Assembly (NCBI GenBank): GCA_038235165.1 | Contig: JBBSUG010000023.1 | Location: forward strand, 4,538 to 68,537 | Origin: GCA-002050365 sp038235165 | GTDB lineage: Bacteria; Acidobacteriota; Blastocatellia; Pyrinomonadales; Pyrinomonadaceae | Direction: 5' to 3' | DNA: 64,000 nucleotides | Part shown: positions 15,964-23,729 of the stretch, piece after piece | Layout: each line of letters opens with the position of its first letter | Numbering within the stretch: the first letter of the stretch is position 1 | Translations under genes and position numbers: made by a program | Notes under the pieces: generated by a model | Database searches by the model: none | What the model was told of the DNA's origin: nothing | What the model saw: the letters and a program-made list of their open reading frames with translations, nothing else

Positions 15964-17799
15964 ATGACTTTAGACGAAAAACTAAAAACTCTGCCGACTT
16001 CGCCCGGCGTTTATATCCATAAAAACGAAGCGGGAAAAATAATCTACATCGGCAAGGCGAAAAATCTCAAAAACCGCGTTCGTTCGTATTTTCAATCGAA
16101 TCGCGGACACGACCGCAAGACGCGCGAACTCGTCAAACGCATTGTGGATTTTGAATATATCGTTGTTGATAACGAGGTCGAAGCGTTGGTTTTGGAATCG
16201 AATCTCATCAAAAAACATAAGCCGCGCTTTAATGTTCTGCTCAAAGACGACAAACAGTATCCGCATCTGAAAATGACGCACGAAGAATTTCCGAAAGTCG
16301 TCATTACGAGAAAAATTATAAAGGACGGTTCGGATTATTACGGACCTTTTCTGCCCGCATCTTTAGCCAGAAAAACTTTGGATTTAATCAACCGCGCCTT
16401 TCAAATGCGGACGTGCGACATCGAAATTGACGGCAAACTCCCGCGCCCGTGTCTCGAATATCATCTGAAACGCTGCCTCGCGCCGTGTGTCAAAGGGCTT
16501 TGCACGAAGGAAGAATATCAGGAAGCAGGGCGAGACGTGAAACTTCTGCTCGAAGGCAAAAACAAGGAACTCGCCGGAGATTTGGAACAGCGAATGTGGA
16601 CGTTTGCCGAAAATCAGAATTATGAATTGGCGGCGAAATACCGCGATTTGCACAAAACCGTTCTCGCGCTCGGCGAACAGCAGAAAATGGCGATGATCGC
16701 TGATTTGGACGTGGATATTCTCGGCTTCTACCGCGAAAAACAACTGCTCGCGCTCCAACTTTTTACTATGCGTGAAGGTCGTATCGTCGGACGGCGCGAA
16801 TTTTTCTGGGAAGATTTGGACGCGGAAAACTTCGACGTTTCCGAATTTCTGGGCGAAGTTTTGGCGCAGTATTATTCGACCGATTACGTTCCGCTCGAAA
16901 TTCACGTTCCCGCCGATTTTGAAGACCGCGACGTTTTGGAAAAAGTGTTGACGGCGCGGCGCGGGCGGCGCGTGAAAATTCTCGACCCGAAACGCGGGCA
17001 AAAAGCCGAAATGATTTCGCTCGTCGAAACCAACGCGAAAATAGCTTTCGAGCAAAGATTCCGCGTCTTAAAACCTGACACCGAAAAGGTTCTCGGCGAT
17101 TTGCAGGAAATTCTCGAACTGCCGCATTTGCCCGTTCGCATCGAAAGTTTCGACATCTCGAACATTGCCGGTGCCGATAATGTCGCCGGCATCGTCGTCT
17201 TTGAAAACGCCAAACCCGCCCGCGCCGAATACCGCCGCTTCATCATCAAAACAGTCGAAGGCGCGGACGATTTCGCCTCGATGAACGAAGCCGTTTTCCG
17301 CCGCTATAAACGCTCACTCGCCGAAGAAAAACCGCTGCCCGACTTGATTTTTATTGACGGCGGCAAAGGACAAATCTCGGCGGCGGCAAAAGCGATGCGC
17401 GAACTCGATTTAGAGATGATTCCCATCGTTGGCTTAGTCAAACCGCCGCGCAAACACAGCGAAATTTCCCACTTGTTGCGCTACGGACACGAAGACAAAC
17501 CCGTCTATTTTGAAATGGGCGTGCCGGTTTTCCGCCTCGTCCAGCAAATCCGCGACGAAACCCACAAAACCGCCATCGAATTCCACCGCAAACGCCGCGA
17601 AACCCGCGATTTCACCTCGGAACTAACCGCAATCGAAGGTGTCGGCGACAAACGCAAAATGAAGCTCCTCCGAAACTTCGGCTCAATCGAACGCATCGCC
17701 AAAGCCTCAATCGAAGAACTTTCACCGTTTGTCGGAGCGAAAACGGCTAAACTTGTTTTCGACCATTTTGAACGGCAGAGAAAATTGGCGGAAAAATAA
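15964..17799 (+). CDS. uvrC: UvrABC excinuclease subunit C
   Basis: Dual-incision nuclease of nucleotide excision repair; it acts on UvrB-marked DNA. The GIY-YIG nuclease (G-V-Y at 15-17, Y-I-G at 28-30, N-E-V-E-A-L-V-L-E-S-N-L-I-K) makes the 3' cut. A Cys cluster (C-L-E-Y-H-L-K-R-C-L-A-P-C) lies near 160-172. The UvrB-binding UVR region is near 205-240. The RNase H-like domain includes F-D-I-S-N-I-A-G and L-I-F-I-D-G-G-K-G-Q. C-terminal helix-hairpin-helix motifs include A-I-E-G-V-G-D-K-R-K. The 611-residue length is normal. uvrA and uvrB are not in the window. Confidence 0.97.
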   Translation: MTLDEKLKTLPTSPGVYIHKNEAGKIIYIGKAKNLKNRVRSYFQSNRGHDRKTRELVKRIVDFEYIVVDNEVEALVLESNLIKKHKPRFNVLLKDDKQYPHLKMTHEEFPKVVITRKIIKDGSDYYGPFLPASLARKTLDLINRAFQMRTCDIEIDGKLPRPCLEYHLKRCLAPCVKGLCTKEEYQEAGRDVKLLLEGKNKELAGDLEQRMWTFAENQNYELAAKYRDLHKTVLALGEQQKMAMIADLDVDILGFYREKQLLALQLFTMREGRIVGRREFFWEDLDAENFDVSEFLGEVLAQYYSTDYVPLEIHVPADFEDRDVLEKVLTARRGRRVKILDPKRGQKAEMISLVETNAKIAFEQRFRVLKPDTEKVLGDLQEILELPHLPVRIESFDISNIAGADNVAGIVVFENAKPARAEYRRFIIKTVEGADDFASMNEAVFRRYKRSLAEEKPLPDLIFIDGGKGQISAAAKAMRELDLEMIPIVGLVKPPRKHSEISHLLRYGHEDKPVYFEMGVPVFRLVQQIRDETHKTAIEFHRKRRETRDFTSELTAIEGVGDKRKMKLLRNFGSIERIAKASIEELSPFVGAKTAKLVFDHFERQRKLAEK

Positions 17800-17800
17800 T

Positions 17801-17902
17801 ATGAATAACCACGAAACCTATGACTCGAATGTAAAAGTCCGCGAAACTGATAATCTGGATGCAAAATTGGAGAAGCATTTGTTTGAAGTAAATACAAAAT
17901 AG
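17801..17902 (+). CDS. Very short ORF after uvrC, doubtful
   Basis: 33 codons (M-N-N-H-E-T-Y-D-S-N ... E-V-N-T-K) starting one base after the uvrC stop codon, with no homology I recognise. It has charged, coding-like composition but no clear Shine-Dalgarno. It may be the remnant N-terminus of a gene displaced when the AT-rich defence genes were acquired, or chance. Base composition changes from uvrC-like to AT-rich across it. Confidence 0.2.
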   Translation: MNNHETYDSNVKVRETDNLDAKLEKHLFEVNTK

Positions 17903-17949
17903 AAATATACTTAGGCGCATTTCCATTCTGGATACGACTGAAAATCAAA

Positions 17950-19131
17950 ATGCTGAAAATAGAAAACATAAAGATCAATGGAATAGGACCTATCAAACAT
18001 CTTGAACTGAAGTTTGATTCTCATTTCAATATTATTTGCGGTCAGAATGGAATTGGTAAAACTACAATTCTTGATTGTTTAGCTCAATCATTTTCTGCCA
18101 ACCAAACATCCGTCAAAAAAACCGTAGGTATAGAAAGTGGAACTTGGAAAATTACAGCTTTGATTGATGTAACATCAATAGAAAAGGATTTCAACACGTT
18201 ATCCTTTCATCCAAATGAAACTATGTTTAATCAAATGCAGGGTTTATATGAAAATTCAAGAGATATAATTGTATTCAAAACTCATAGAGATATCCCTTAT
18301 AAAACATTAGATTCATTAAATAGAGACCCGGACAAGCAGATTAGTCAGTTCGCACATGAAACAAACCAAGGTTCGTTACCAGACGATTTAAAGAATTGGT
18401 TTATTAACAGATATTTGTTTTCAGCACAATATTCTTCTTTAGATGAAGGACAATTAAGAAATTATGAATTGGCGCAGCACTGCTTCAGTATCTTAAATAA
18501 TAATATAAATTTCAGCAGAGTTACTCCAGACTCTTTCGACATACTGCTAAATACTCCTGATGGAGAAATCTATTTTGAATACTTGTCTTCAGGTTACAAG
18601 TCTTGCCTTGCAGTCTTGTTAGGGTTAATTAAAGAAGTAGAACTTAGATATAAACATCCAAGCAAATATATTCAAGATTACGAAGGAATTGTTTTTATAG
18701 ACGAGTTAGACCTGCATCTGCATCCAGAATGGCAAGCGAAAATTTATGAAGCATTGAAAATGATTTTGCCGAACGCACAGGTTTTCACATCCACACATAG
18801 TCCGCACATTATTCAAGTAGCTAAACCAAATGAAATAATTGCATTAACTCTAGATGAGAAAAATCAAATCCAATCAAATCCAATTATAAACGAAGAATTT
18901 GGATGTCAGGGTTGGACTGTTGAGGAAATACTTAATGATGTTATGGGAATGACGGAAACACGAACAGAAACCTACCTAAATGCTGTAACTAATTTTAATT
19001 TGGCAATAGATGATGAGAATTTCTTGGAGGCTAAACGCTGTTTTGAAACACTCGATAAAATGTTACATCCAGAGAATTCACTCAAGAAAATACTAAAAAT
19101 ACAATTAGCAGGATTATCGGACAATGATTAA
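17950..19131 (+). CDS. PtuA-like AAA/ABC-type ATPase of a Septu-like defence system
   Basis: 393-residue SMC/RecF-like ATPase. Walker A is G-Q-N-G-I-G-K-T-T (31-39), the ABC signature L-S-S-G-Y-K is at 212-217, Walker B I-V-F-I-D-E is at 247-252, D-L-H-L-H-P-E-W follows, and the H-loop S-T-H-S-P-H has its His at 283. The arrangement matches AAA_21-type ATPases paired with HNH nucleases in Septu (PtuA-PtuB) and some retron systems. The next gene, an HNH nuclease, overlaps it by 8 bp. In Septu, PtuA is thought to gate the nuclease PtuB during phage infection. The gene is conspicuously AT-richer than uvrC. No reverse transcriptase is present, so a retron is unlikely. Confidence 0.82.
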   Translation: MLKIENIKINGIGPIKHLELKFDSHFNIICGQNGIGKTTILDCLAQSFSANQTSVKKTVGIESGTWKITALIDVTSIEKDFNTLSFHPNETMFNQMQGLYENSRDIIVFKTHRDIPYKTLDSLNRDPDKQISQFAHETNQGSLPDDLKNWFINRYLFSAQYSSLDEGQLRNYELAQHCFSILNNNINFSRVTPDSFDILLNTPDGEIYFEYLSSGYKSCLAVLLGLIKEVELRYKHPSKYIQDYEGIVFIDELDLHLHPEWQAKIYEALKMILPNAQVFTSTHSPHIIQVAKPNEIIALTLDEKNQIQSNPIINEEFGCQGWTVEEILNDVMGMTETRTETYLNAVTNFNLAIDDENFLEAKRCFETLDKMLHPENSLKKILKIQLAGLSDND

Positions 19132-19876
19132 ATTAGATAGAACACCCAAACCTGTTGAACTCACACCTGAATTACAAAAAAATCTGACGGACGAGTTTAA
19201 ATTAACAGGAAAATCAGTTTGGAACTTAGACTTTATTAAGAGCGGATTGTTAGGATTCTCCAATGATAAATGTTGTTATTGTGAAGCTAACATTAACGAG
19301 GAAAGTAAATACATGGAAGTTGAACACTTTCATCATAAGAACAAATATAAAGATGAAGTTTTGGAATGGAAAAATTTGTTACCTGCCTGTAAAAAATGTA
19401 ACGGAAAAAAAAACGATCATGATACTAAAATGGAGCCAATTGTAAATCCTAGTGTTATTAACCCCAAATTACACTTATTATATTGGCGTTACAGAATCAA
19501 AGGCAGAGATGACTTTGGAAAATTAACAGTTTCAGTATTAGACCTTAATAACCAAGATAGATTAGTGAAAAAGAGATTTGAAATAGGTGACGCAATTCAA
19601 AATAAATTAGAACAATTAAATGAAATGGCAGAAGACTATATAAATGGAATTCAAACTTCTACGAGAAGAAGAAACAGGATTGTTAATGGAATAAAAGATT
19701 TAATGAGAGAAGGCTTACCTACTTCAATTTACTCTGCGACTAGCGCAACAGTCATTTTAACTGATACAGAGTTTCATGAACTCAAAGCCAAACTGACAAT
19801 GTTAGTTTTTTGGGATGCAGAGCTAATAGAACTGGAAAATGATTTATCAAATGTAGCATTGGAATTAAAGAAATAA
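19124..19876 (+). CDS. PtuB-like HNH endonuclease of a Septu-like defence system
   Basis: 250 residues. The HNH core lies near 50-95. Zinc-site cysteines C50 and C53 are in C-C-Y-C; V-E-H-F-H-H-K has the catalytic His around 68. N-L-L-P-A-C-K-K-C-N-G-K-K-N-D-H-D supplies the second Cys pair (89, 92) and the Asn. The motif order C-x-Y-C, E-H-F, W-x-N-L-L-P-A-C matches the TIGR02646/PtuB type of HNH protein. It starts 8 bp inside the ATPase gene, implying coupled translation and a fixed stoichiometry. The AT-rich composition is shared with its partner. The expected role is nucleic-acid cleavage on phage infection (inferred from the family). Confidence 0.82.
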   Translation: MIKLDRTPKPVELTPELQKNLTDEFKLTGKSVWNLDFIKSGLLGFSNDKCCYCEANINEESKYMEVEHFHHKNKYKDEVLEWKNLLPACKKCNGKKNDHDTKMEPIVNPSVINPKLHLLYWRYRIKGRDDFGKLTVSVLDLNNQDRLVKKRFEIGDAIQNKLEQLNEMAEDYINGIQTSTRRRNRIVNGIKDLMREGLPTSIYSATSATVILTDTEFHELKAKLTMLVFWDAELIELENDLSNVALELKK

Positions 19877-20008
19877 TATTTAGAATGAGGTTTTTCAGCG
19901 AATAATTTTGTGATAAATTCTTGTGATTTTTCAGCAAATTTAACAATAAGTTTTTGGGCTTTACTTAAACCGAACATAAAGAATAGAGCTTTCCAGCAGG
20001 ATTCAAAT

Positions 20009-20263
20009 TTAGTTGTATTTTTCAGGCACAAGCGCAATCAACCCGCGCAAAGCATCATTAACAGATTGCGAATCAGGAAAATATTTCCGCACGTCTTCGT
20101 CGAGAAATATCGGGCGCGTTTCGGTTACAACGGTTGAGCCGTCCGATTTGTGGATGATTGTCGTATGACCTTTTTGCAACGGTTTGTAGTATTTTCCGCG
20201 AACGCCTTGTTTGCCGCGAAAATCGTATTCTTCGCGCATTTCGTCTTCGTTATTGCTGATCAT
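20009..20263 (-). CDS. Candidate antitoxin partner of BrnT-like toxin
   Basis: 84-residue protein (E-E-Y-D-F-R-G ... V-R-G-K-Y-Y-K-P, D-E-D-V-R-K-Y-F-P-D-S-Q-S-V-N-D-A-L-R-G-L). Proteins with this Y-F-P-D-S-x-S-V-N-x-A-L-R ending are commonly found directly after DUF497 toxins and carry the ribbon-helix-helix-like C-terminus expected of a DNA-binding antitoxin. It overlaps the toxin gene by 14 bp, downstream of it, which matches the BrnT-BrnA order. It is not a classic BrnA by sequence, so the pairing is inferred from position. Confidence 0.7.
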   Translation of the reverse strand: MISNNEDEMREEYDFRGKQGVRGKYYKPLQKGHTTIIHKSDGSTVVTETRPIFLDEDVRKYFPDSQSVNDALRGLIALVPEKYN

Positions 20264-20540
20264 AAGTTTCTCTTTCCAGCGCAGTTGCTTTGCGGCAACT
20301 GATGATTCTGATTAAAATTTCATCCGCTTTTTCGGAAAATTCCGTGTGAACGATTAATAAAATTCTGTTCTGATTTGAAAGTCCGATGCTGATTAATCTT
20401 TCTTCTTTCTGCGAATGAAAATCATCGGGAAATGTAATTAGAAAACGATCATCAAAAGCTGATTCACCTTCGGCAAAACTGATTTTGTGTTTGCGAAAAT
20501 TTGACTTCCCCTTATTTTCATCCCATTCAAAAACAAACAT
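20250..20540 (-). CDS. BrnT-family (DUF497) RNase toxin
   Basis: About 96 residues with the BrnT pattern: F-V-F-E-W-D-E-N-K-G-K-S-N-F-R-K-H-K-I-S-F at the N-terminus, then D-D-R-F-L-I-T-F-P-D-D, E-E-R-L-I-S-I-G, and a C-terminal I-R-I-I-S-C-R-K-A-T-A-L-E-R-E-T-Y. The conserved R-K-A-T-x-x-E-R-x-x-Y is typical of this RelE-fold ribonuclease. I placed the start at the ATG giving M-F-V-F-E-W; a TTG two codons upstream (20546) is also open. The gene sits just downstream of the Septu-like pair but on the opposite strand. Confidence 0.85.
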   Translation of the reverse strand: MFVFEWDENKGKSNFRKHKISFAEGESAFDDRFLITFPDDFHSQKEERLISIGLSNQNRILLIVHTEFSEKADEILIRIISCRKATALERETYDQQ

Positions 20541-20691
20541 CTCCAATAATTATAAGCGAAGATTGAAAAATCACAACTGAAATTGTAAAAATAACAATCG
20601 GCGCAAATAAAATGAAAATTAATTTTTGTGCATTTTGCAGGACAGAGAAAATTGGTGAAGCGGTTGCCGTTATCGCAAATATATTTAATAA

Positions 20692-21294
20692 ATGAATTTT
20701 CAAATTGAAACCCCGCGTTTGCTGCTTCGGGATGTGCAGGAAGACGACATACCGATTCTTGTCAAACAATTTGCCGAACCCGAAGCGCGGGGCGGCATTT
20801 TGTCTTTTCAGGCGGACGAAGCGTATAACAGAAATGAATTGGTCAAGGCGATGGGGTGGGCGCGGTGTTCGCCGCGTCCGTTTTATAAGTTGGCGGTTGT
20901 GCTGAAAAACGGCGGCGATTTGATCGGAAGCTGCAATCTCAGCGATGCCGTGCTGGGAGGTGCGGCGGCAAATATTGGCTGGCATTACGGATACCGATTT
21001 CGCAACAACGGTTACGCGACGGAAGCCGCCCGTGTTTTGCTTGATTTCGGGTTCGAATTTATTAAAGTCAGTGAAATTTTCGCCGACTGCTTTGCCGATA
21101 ATCAGGCATCAATTCGCATAATGGAAAAAATCGGGATGACATCACACCGGAACTTCGGATTGTTTAATCTCGTTCGCGGTTGGAGTTACGGCGAAAGTCG
21201 CCCAGCGGTCAGACATATCATTTCGAGAAATCAATGGCTGTCGCAAATTAATTTCAACGGTGACGACGGCCATTATGGCGACGAAAAAAATTGA
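20692..21294 (+). CDS. GNAT N-acetyltransferase, RimJ/RimL type
   Basis: 200-residue acetyl-CoA-dependent acyltransferase. It begins with the RimJ/RimL-like I-E-T-P-R-L-L-L-R-D-V. The acetyl-CoA-binding motif A is Y-R-F-R-N-N-G-Y-A-T-E-A-A-R-V-L-L, and the C-terminal part has N-Q-A-S-I-R-I-M-E-K-I-G-M. The substrate is not predictable; relatives acetylate ribosomal proteins, antibiotics or small amines. It stands alone, with a 145-bp leader and no obvious operon partner. Confidence 0.85.
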   Translation: MNFQIETPRLLLRDVQEDDIPILVKQFAEPEARGGILSFQADEAYNRNELVKAMGWARCSPRPFYKLAVVLKNGGDLIGSCNLSDAVLGGAAANIGWHYGYRFRNNGYATEAARVLLDFGFEFIKVSEIFADCFADNQASIRIMEKIGMTSHRNFGLFNLVRGWSYGESRPAVRHIISRNQWLSQINFNGDDGHYGDEKN

Positions 21295-21346
21295 TTGCGG
21301 ATTCAGCTTTTCACAAATCGCTTCCGGGCATTTTCACCTCCCATTT

Positions 21347-22906
21347 TTACTTGAGCGGAATTTGTTTTTCGGAAACAAGGTCGGCTTGATAACTGCCGAG
21401 CGTCAGCCGCAGCGGCAGACGTTTGTCGTCGAGGCTGAGATAGAGCCGCAGATTTAACGAATCTATCAGCGGGTTGCCGGTGGTGACGGTGATAAGCTGC
21501 GCCGGGATTTTTTCGCCTTTTAAGTTGATTAAATCAGCGGTTGAGGGACGGAGAATGAAAACATTCGCGTCCGAACCGAGAAAGACGGCAACGCGCGTGT
21601 CGTTGACCGGATTGGTCGGGTCTTTGCTCGGCTTGAGGTTGAACGAACGAACGGCGTAGGCGAGCGACAAAATGCTGTGGGTACCGACCGGAATGAAGAC
21701 CGCCGTTTTCCCGTCGAAAGTCGCTGTTCCCGCTTTTTGATTGAATTGCGTCGTTTGAGAATTCGCGCTGTAAATGCCGCTGAATTTGAATTCGATTTGC
21801 TGCGGCGCGAGCGAATCTGGATTGACGTAGGCTTTGATGCTGTCGTTCAAATTTAGAATTTGCTGATTCGGTTGTGTTTCGGTGACGATTGCCGTCAAAA
21901 GCAGACTGTCGAGAGTCGCAAATTGTTTGCGTTCTTTGGCTTGCAAAGTGACAATACCGAGAAATTTCCCGTTCGTCGAAATCTGATAATCTAATGTTTC
22001 GCCGAGCTTGAACGGCAGTTCGGAAAGCAGCGGAGCATTTTCGAGGTATGGTGTCGGCGTGGCAATCGGTTTTGGTGTCGCCTGCGGTCGCGGCGTTTGA
22101 AGCGGGGTCGCAGTCGGTTCGGTCGTCGGTTCGCCTTCGATAATTTGAATGCTGGCGAGTTGGGCGCGAAAATCTCCTTTGGCAGTTTTGAGCCGAATCA
22201 AAACCGGCAGATGCGCCCCGTCAATGCTGTAGTTAATGCGTAAATCGGTGATGCCTTTGTCAGTCAAATACTGACTTTGAACAGACGAAATATTTGTTTC
22301 AAAATTGCCCGCGTCCGTCGTCACTTTCTCGGTTCCCGTGTTGATTAGATTGACGCTGTAACTTCTTTCGTCTTCCTGAAGCAGAAAATTTCCGATTCCG
22401 CCCGTGACGCGGGTTTGATAAATCAGCGTCAGCAAATCGTAATTAGCGGTCGGCACGACCAAGTAATTATCAATCGTTTCCTTCGGCACGATCCCCGCGT
22501 TGGAAACTTTTTTGACATACAGCGGCAGACCGCTTTCGGCGGCAGCATACGTCGTCCGCGCCTCGTCAAGCAGATAAAAAGCCGCGCTGACAAAATTGGT
22601 CGTTTTAATTTTGGAGTGCAGTTCAACCGCGTCTTTGTCGCCCAATTTACCGCGCGACACCGCGAAAATCTCGGCGTAGGCGGCGTTGTTATATTTTTCA
22701 AACGATATGTTATACGTCAGCCGTTCACCGACGCGAAACGGTGTCGGCGGCAGCGTTTGCGCCTTAACCGGATTTTGCGCTGATGCGCTTTGCTGAATAA
22801 CGAAAGTTGCTGCCGACAAAAATAAAAGACCGAGCAGCGGCAGTGCGAAACGAAAAAACACGGATTTTCCGGTGAGATTTTGAGTTTGAAATTTTAAGTT
22901 GCTCAT
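21347..22906 (-). CDS. Secreted protein with two DUF3108 domains
   Basis: About 519 residues. The N-terminal hydrophobic segment (F-A-L-P-L-L-G-L-L-F-L-S-A-A-T-F-V-I) is followed by S-A-S-A-Q, a plausible signal-peptidase site. Two DUF3108-like domains start at F-R-V-G-E-R-L-T-Y-N-I-S-F and F-K-L-G-E-T-L-D-Y-Q-I-S-T. A Pro/Thr-rich linker (T-E-P-T-A-T-P-L-Q-T-P-R-P-Q-A-T-P) separates them. I chose the ATG at 22906, 16 bp after pyrF ends; a longer frame would overlap pyrF. The domain occurs in periplasmic proteins of unknown activity. It is probably co-transcribed with pyrF. Confidence 0.78.
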   Translation of the reverse strand: MSNLKFQTQNLTGKSVFFRFALPLLGLLFLSAATFVIQQSASAQNPVKAQTLPPTPFRVGERLTYNISFEKYNNAAYAEIFAVSRGKLGDKDAVELHSKIKTTNFVSAAFYLLDEARTTYAAAESGLPLYVKKVSNAGIVPKETIDNYLVVPTANYDLLTLIYQTRVTGGIGNFLLQEDERSYSVNLINTGTEKVTTDAGNFETNISSVQSQYLTDKGITDLRINYSIDGAHLPVLIRLKTAKGDFRAQLASIQIIEGEPTTEPTATPLQTPRPQATPKPIATPTPYLENAPLLSELPFKLGETLDYQISTNGKFLGIVTLQAKERKQFATLDSLLLTAIVTETQPNQQILNLNDSIKAYVNPDSLAPQQIEFKFSGIYSANSQTTQFNQKAGTATFDGKTAVFIPVGTHSILSLAYAVRSFNLKPSKDPTNPVNDTRVAVFLGSDANVFILRPSTADLINLKGEKIPAQLITVTTGNPLIDSLNLRLYLSLDDKRLPLRLTLGSYQADLVSEKQIPLK

Positions 22907-22922
22907 CAATTGATATAAATTT

Positions 22923-23720
22923 TTAGGCAGCCGCCATTTCCCGTAAAATTTCACGAACCGCCGCAATTCTATTTTCGCTCTGTGTAATCGGGCGACCGAT
23001 GACCAGATAATCCGAACCTGCCGCCACCGCTGCGCTCGGAGTCATTACACGCCGCTGATCGTCATTTGTTGCAAATTGGCGGTTGGTTTTTGTTTTTTGG
23101 TCTCCGGCAGTTAAATTTGGAATTTGGAATCTGGAATCTGGAATCTCGCCCGGTTTGGTGATTCTGATCCCTGGCGTGACGATTAGAAAATCATCTTTCT
23201 CCACATTTTCCCTAATATTTTTGATTTCGTGCGGGGACGCAACCACGCCGTCGAGATTATATTTTGCCGCAAGCCGCGCCAAATTGACAACTTGCGTATT
23301 AATTTCAGTTTCGATGCCGGTTTCGCGCAAAGTTTCCTGATTGGAACTCGTCAAAACCGTCACGCCGATAATTTTAGGCTGATTAAGACTTTCCTTTTCA
23401 CAAACTTCGCGCACACTTTCTACCGTTCGCCGCATCATTTCGCCGCCGCCGAAAGCGTGAACATTGAACATCCAAACGCCGAGCCGCGCCACTTCGACCG
23501 ACGCTTTCGCCACCGTATTCGGAATGTCGTGAAATTTCACATCAAGAAAAAGTTTGACATCACCGGCGACGACTTCCCGCACAAAAGATGCGCCGGCAGC
23601 CGTAAAAAGCTGCAAACCGATTTTGAACGCGCTGACTTCCCCGCGCAGTTCCGCAATAATTTCACGCGCTTCGGCGGCGGTTTCTACGTCGAGAGCGACA
23701 ATAATTTTTTCTTTGCTCAT
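22923..23720 (-). CDS. pyrF: Orotidine 5'-phosphate decarboxylase with loop insertion
   Basis: Last step of de novo UMP synthesis, converting OMP to UMP and CO2. V-A-L-D-V opens strand 1; Lys33 is in A-F-K-I-G; the catalytic tetrad residues D60-x-K62-x-x-D65 lie in F-L-D-V-K-F-H-D-I-P-N-T. The C-terminal phosphate-binding V-I-G-R-P-I-T is intact. Between T-P-G-I-R and D-Q-R-R-V-M-T-P, where relatives have only a few residues, there are about 29 extra residues (191-219). Part of that insertion is encoded by a 7-bp tandem repeat. All catalytic residues remain, so the enzyme may still work. The DUF3108 gene follows closely. Confidence 0.93.
   Translation of the reverse strand: MSKEKIIVALDVETAAEAREIIAELRGEVSAFKIGLQLFTAAGASFVREVVAGDVKLFLDVKFHDIPNTVAKASVEVARLGVWMFNVHAFGGGEMMRRTVESVREVCEKESLNQPKIIGVTVLTSSNQETLRETGIETEINTQVVNLARLAAKYNLDGVVASPHEIKNIRENVEKDDFLIVTPGIRITKPGEIPDSRFQIPNLTAGDQKTKTNRQFATNDDQRRVMTPSAAVAAGSDYLVIGRPITQSENRIAAVREILREMAAA
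23116..23146 (-). repeat. Tandem 7-bp repeat inside pyrF
   Basis: On the plus strand the units are TTTGGAA, TTTGGAA, TCTGGAA, TCTGGAA, then TCT. On the coding strand they read ATTCCAG/ATTCCAA and encode D-S-R-F-Q-I-P-N-L. The unit is nearly that of the Sua5 gene (AGTCCAA). It falls in the phosphate-gripper loop of the enzyme. Confidence 0.88.
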
Positions 23721-23729
23721 ACAAATATT

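Noticed and set aside
16384..17055. Minus-strand open frame of 223 codons inside uvrC
   Set aside because: Antisense shadow of a highly conserved gene; Phe/Arg-biased peptide typical of reversed codons.
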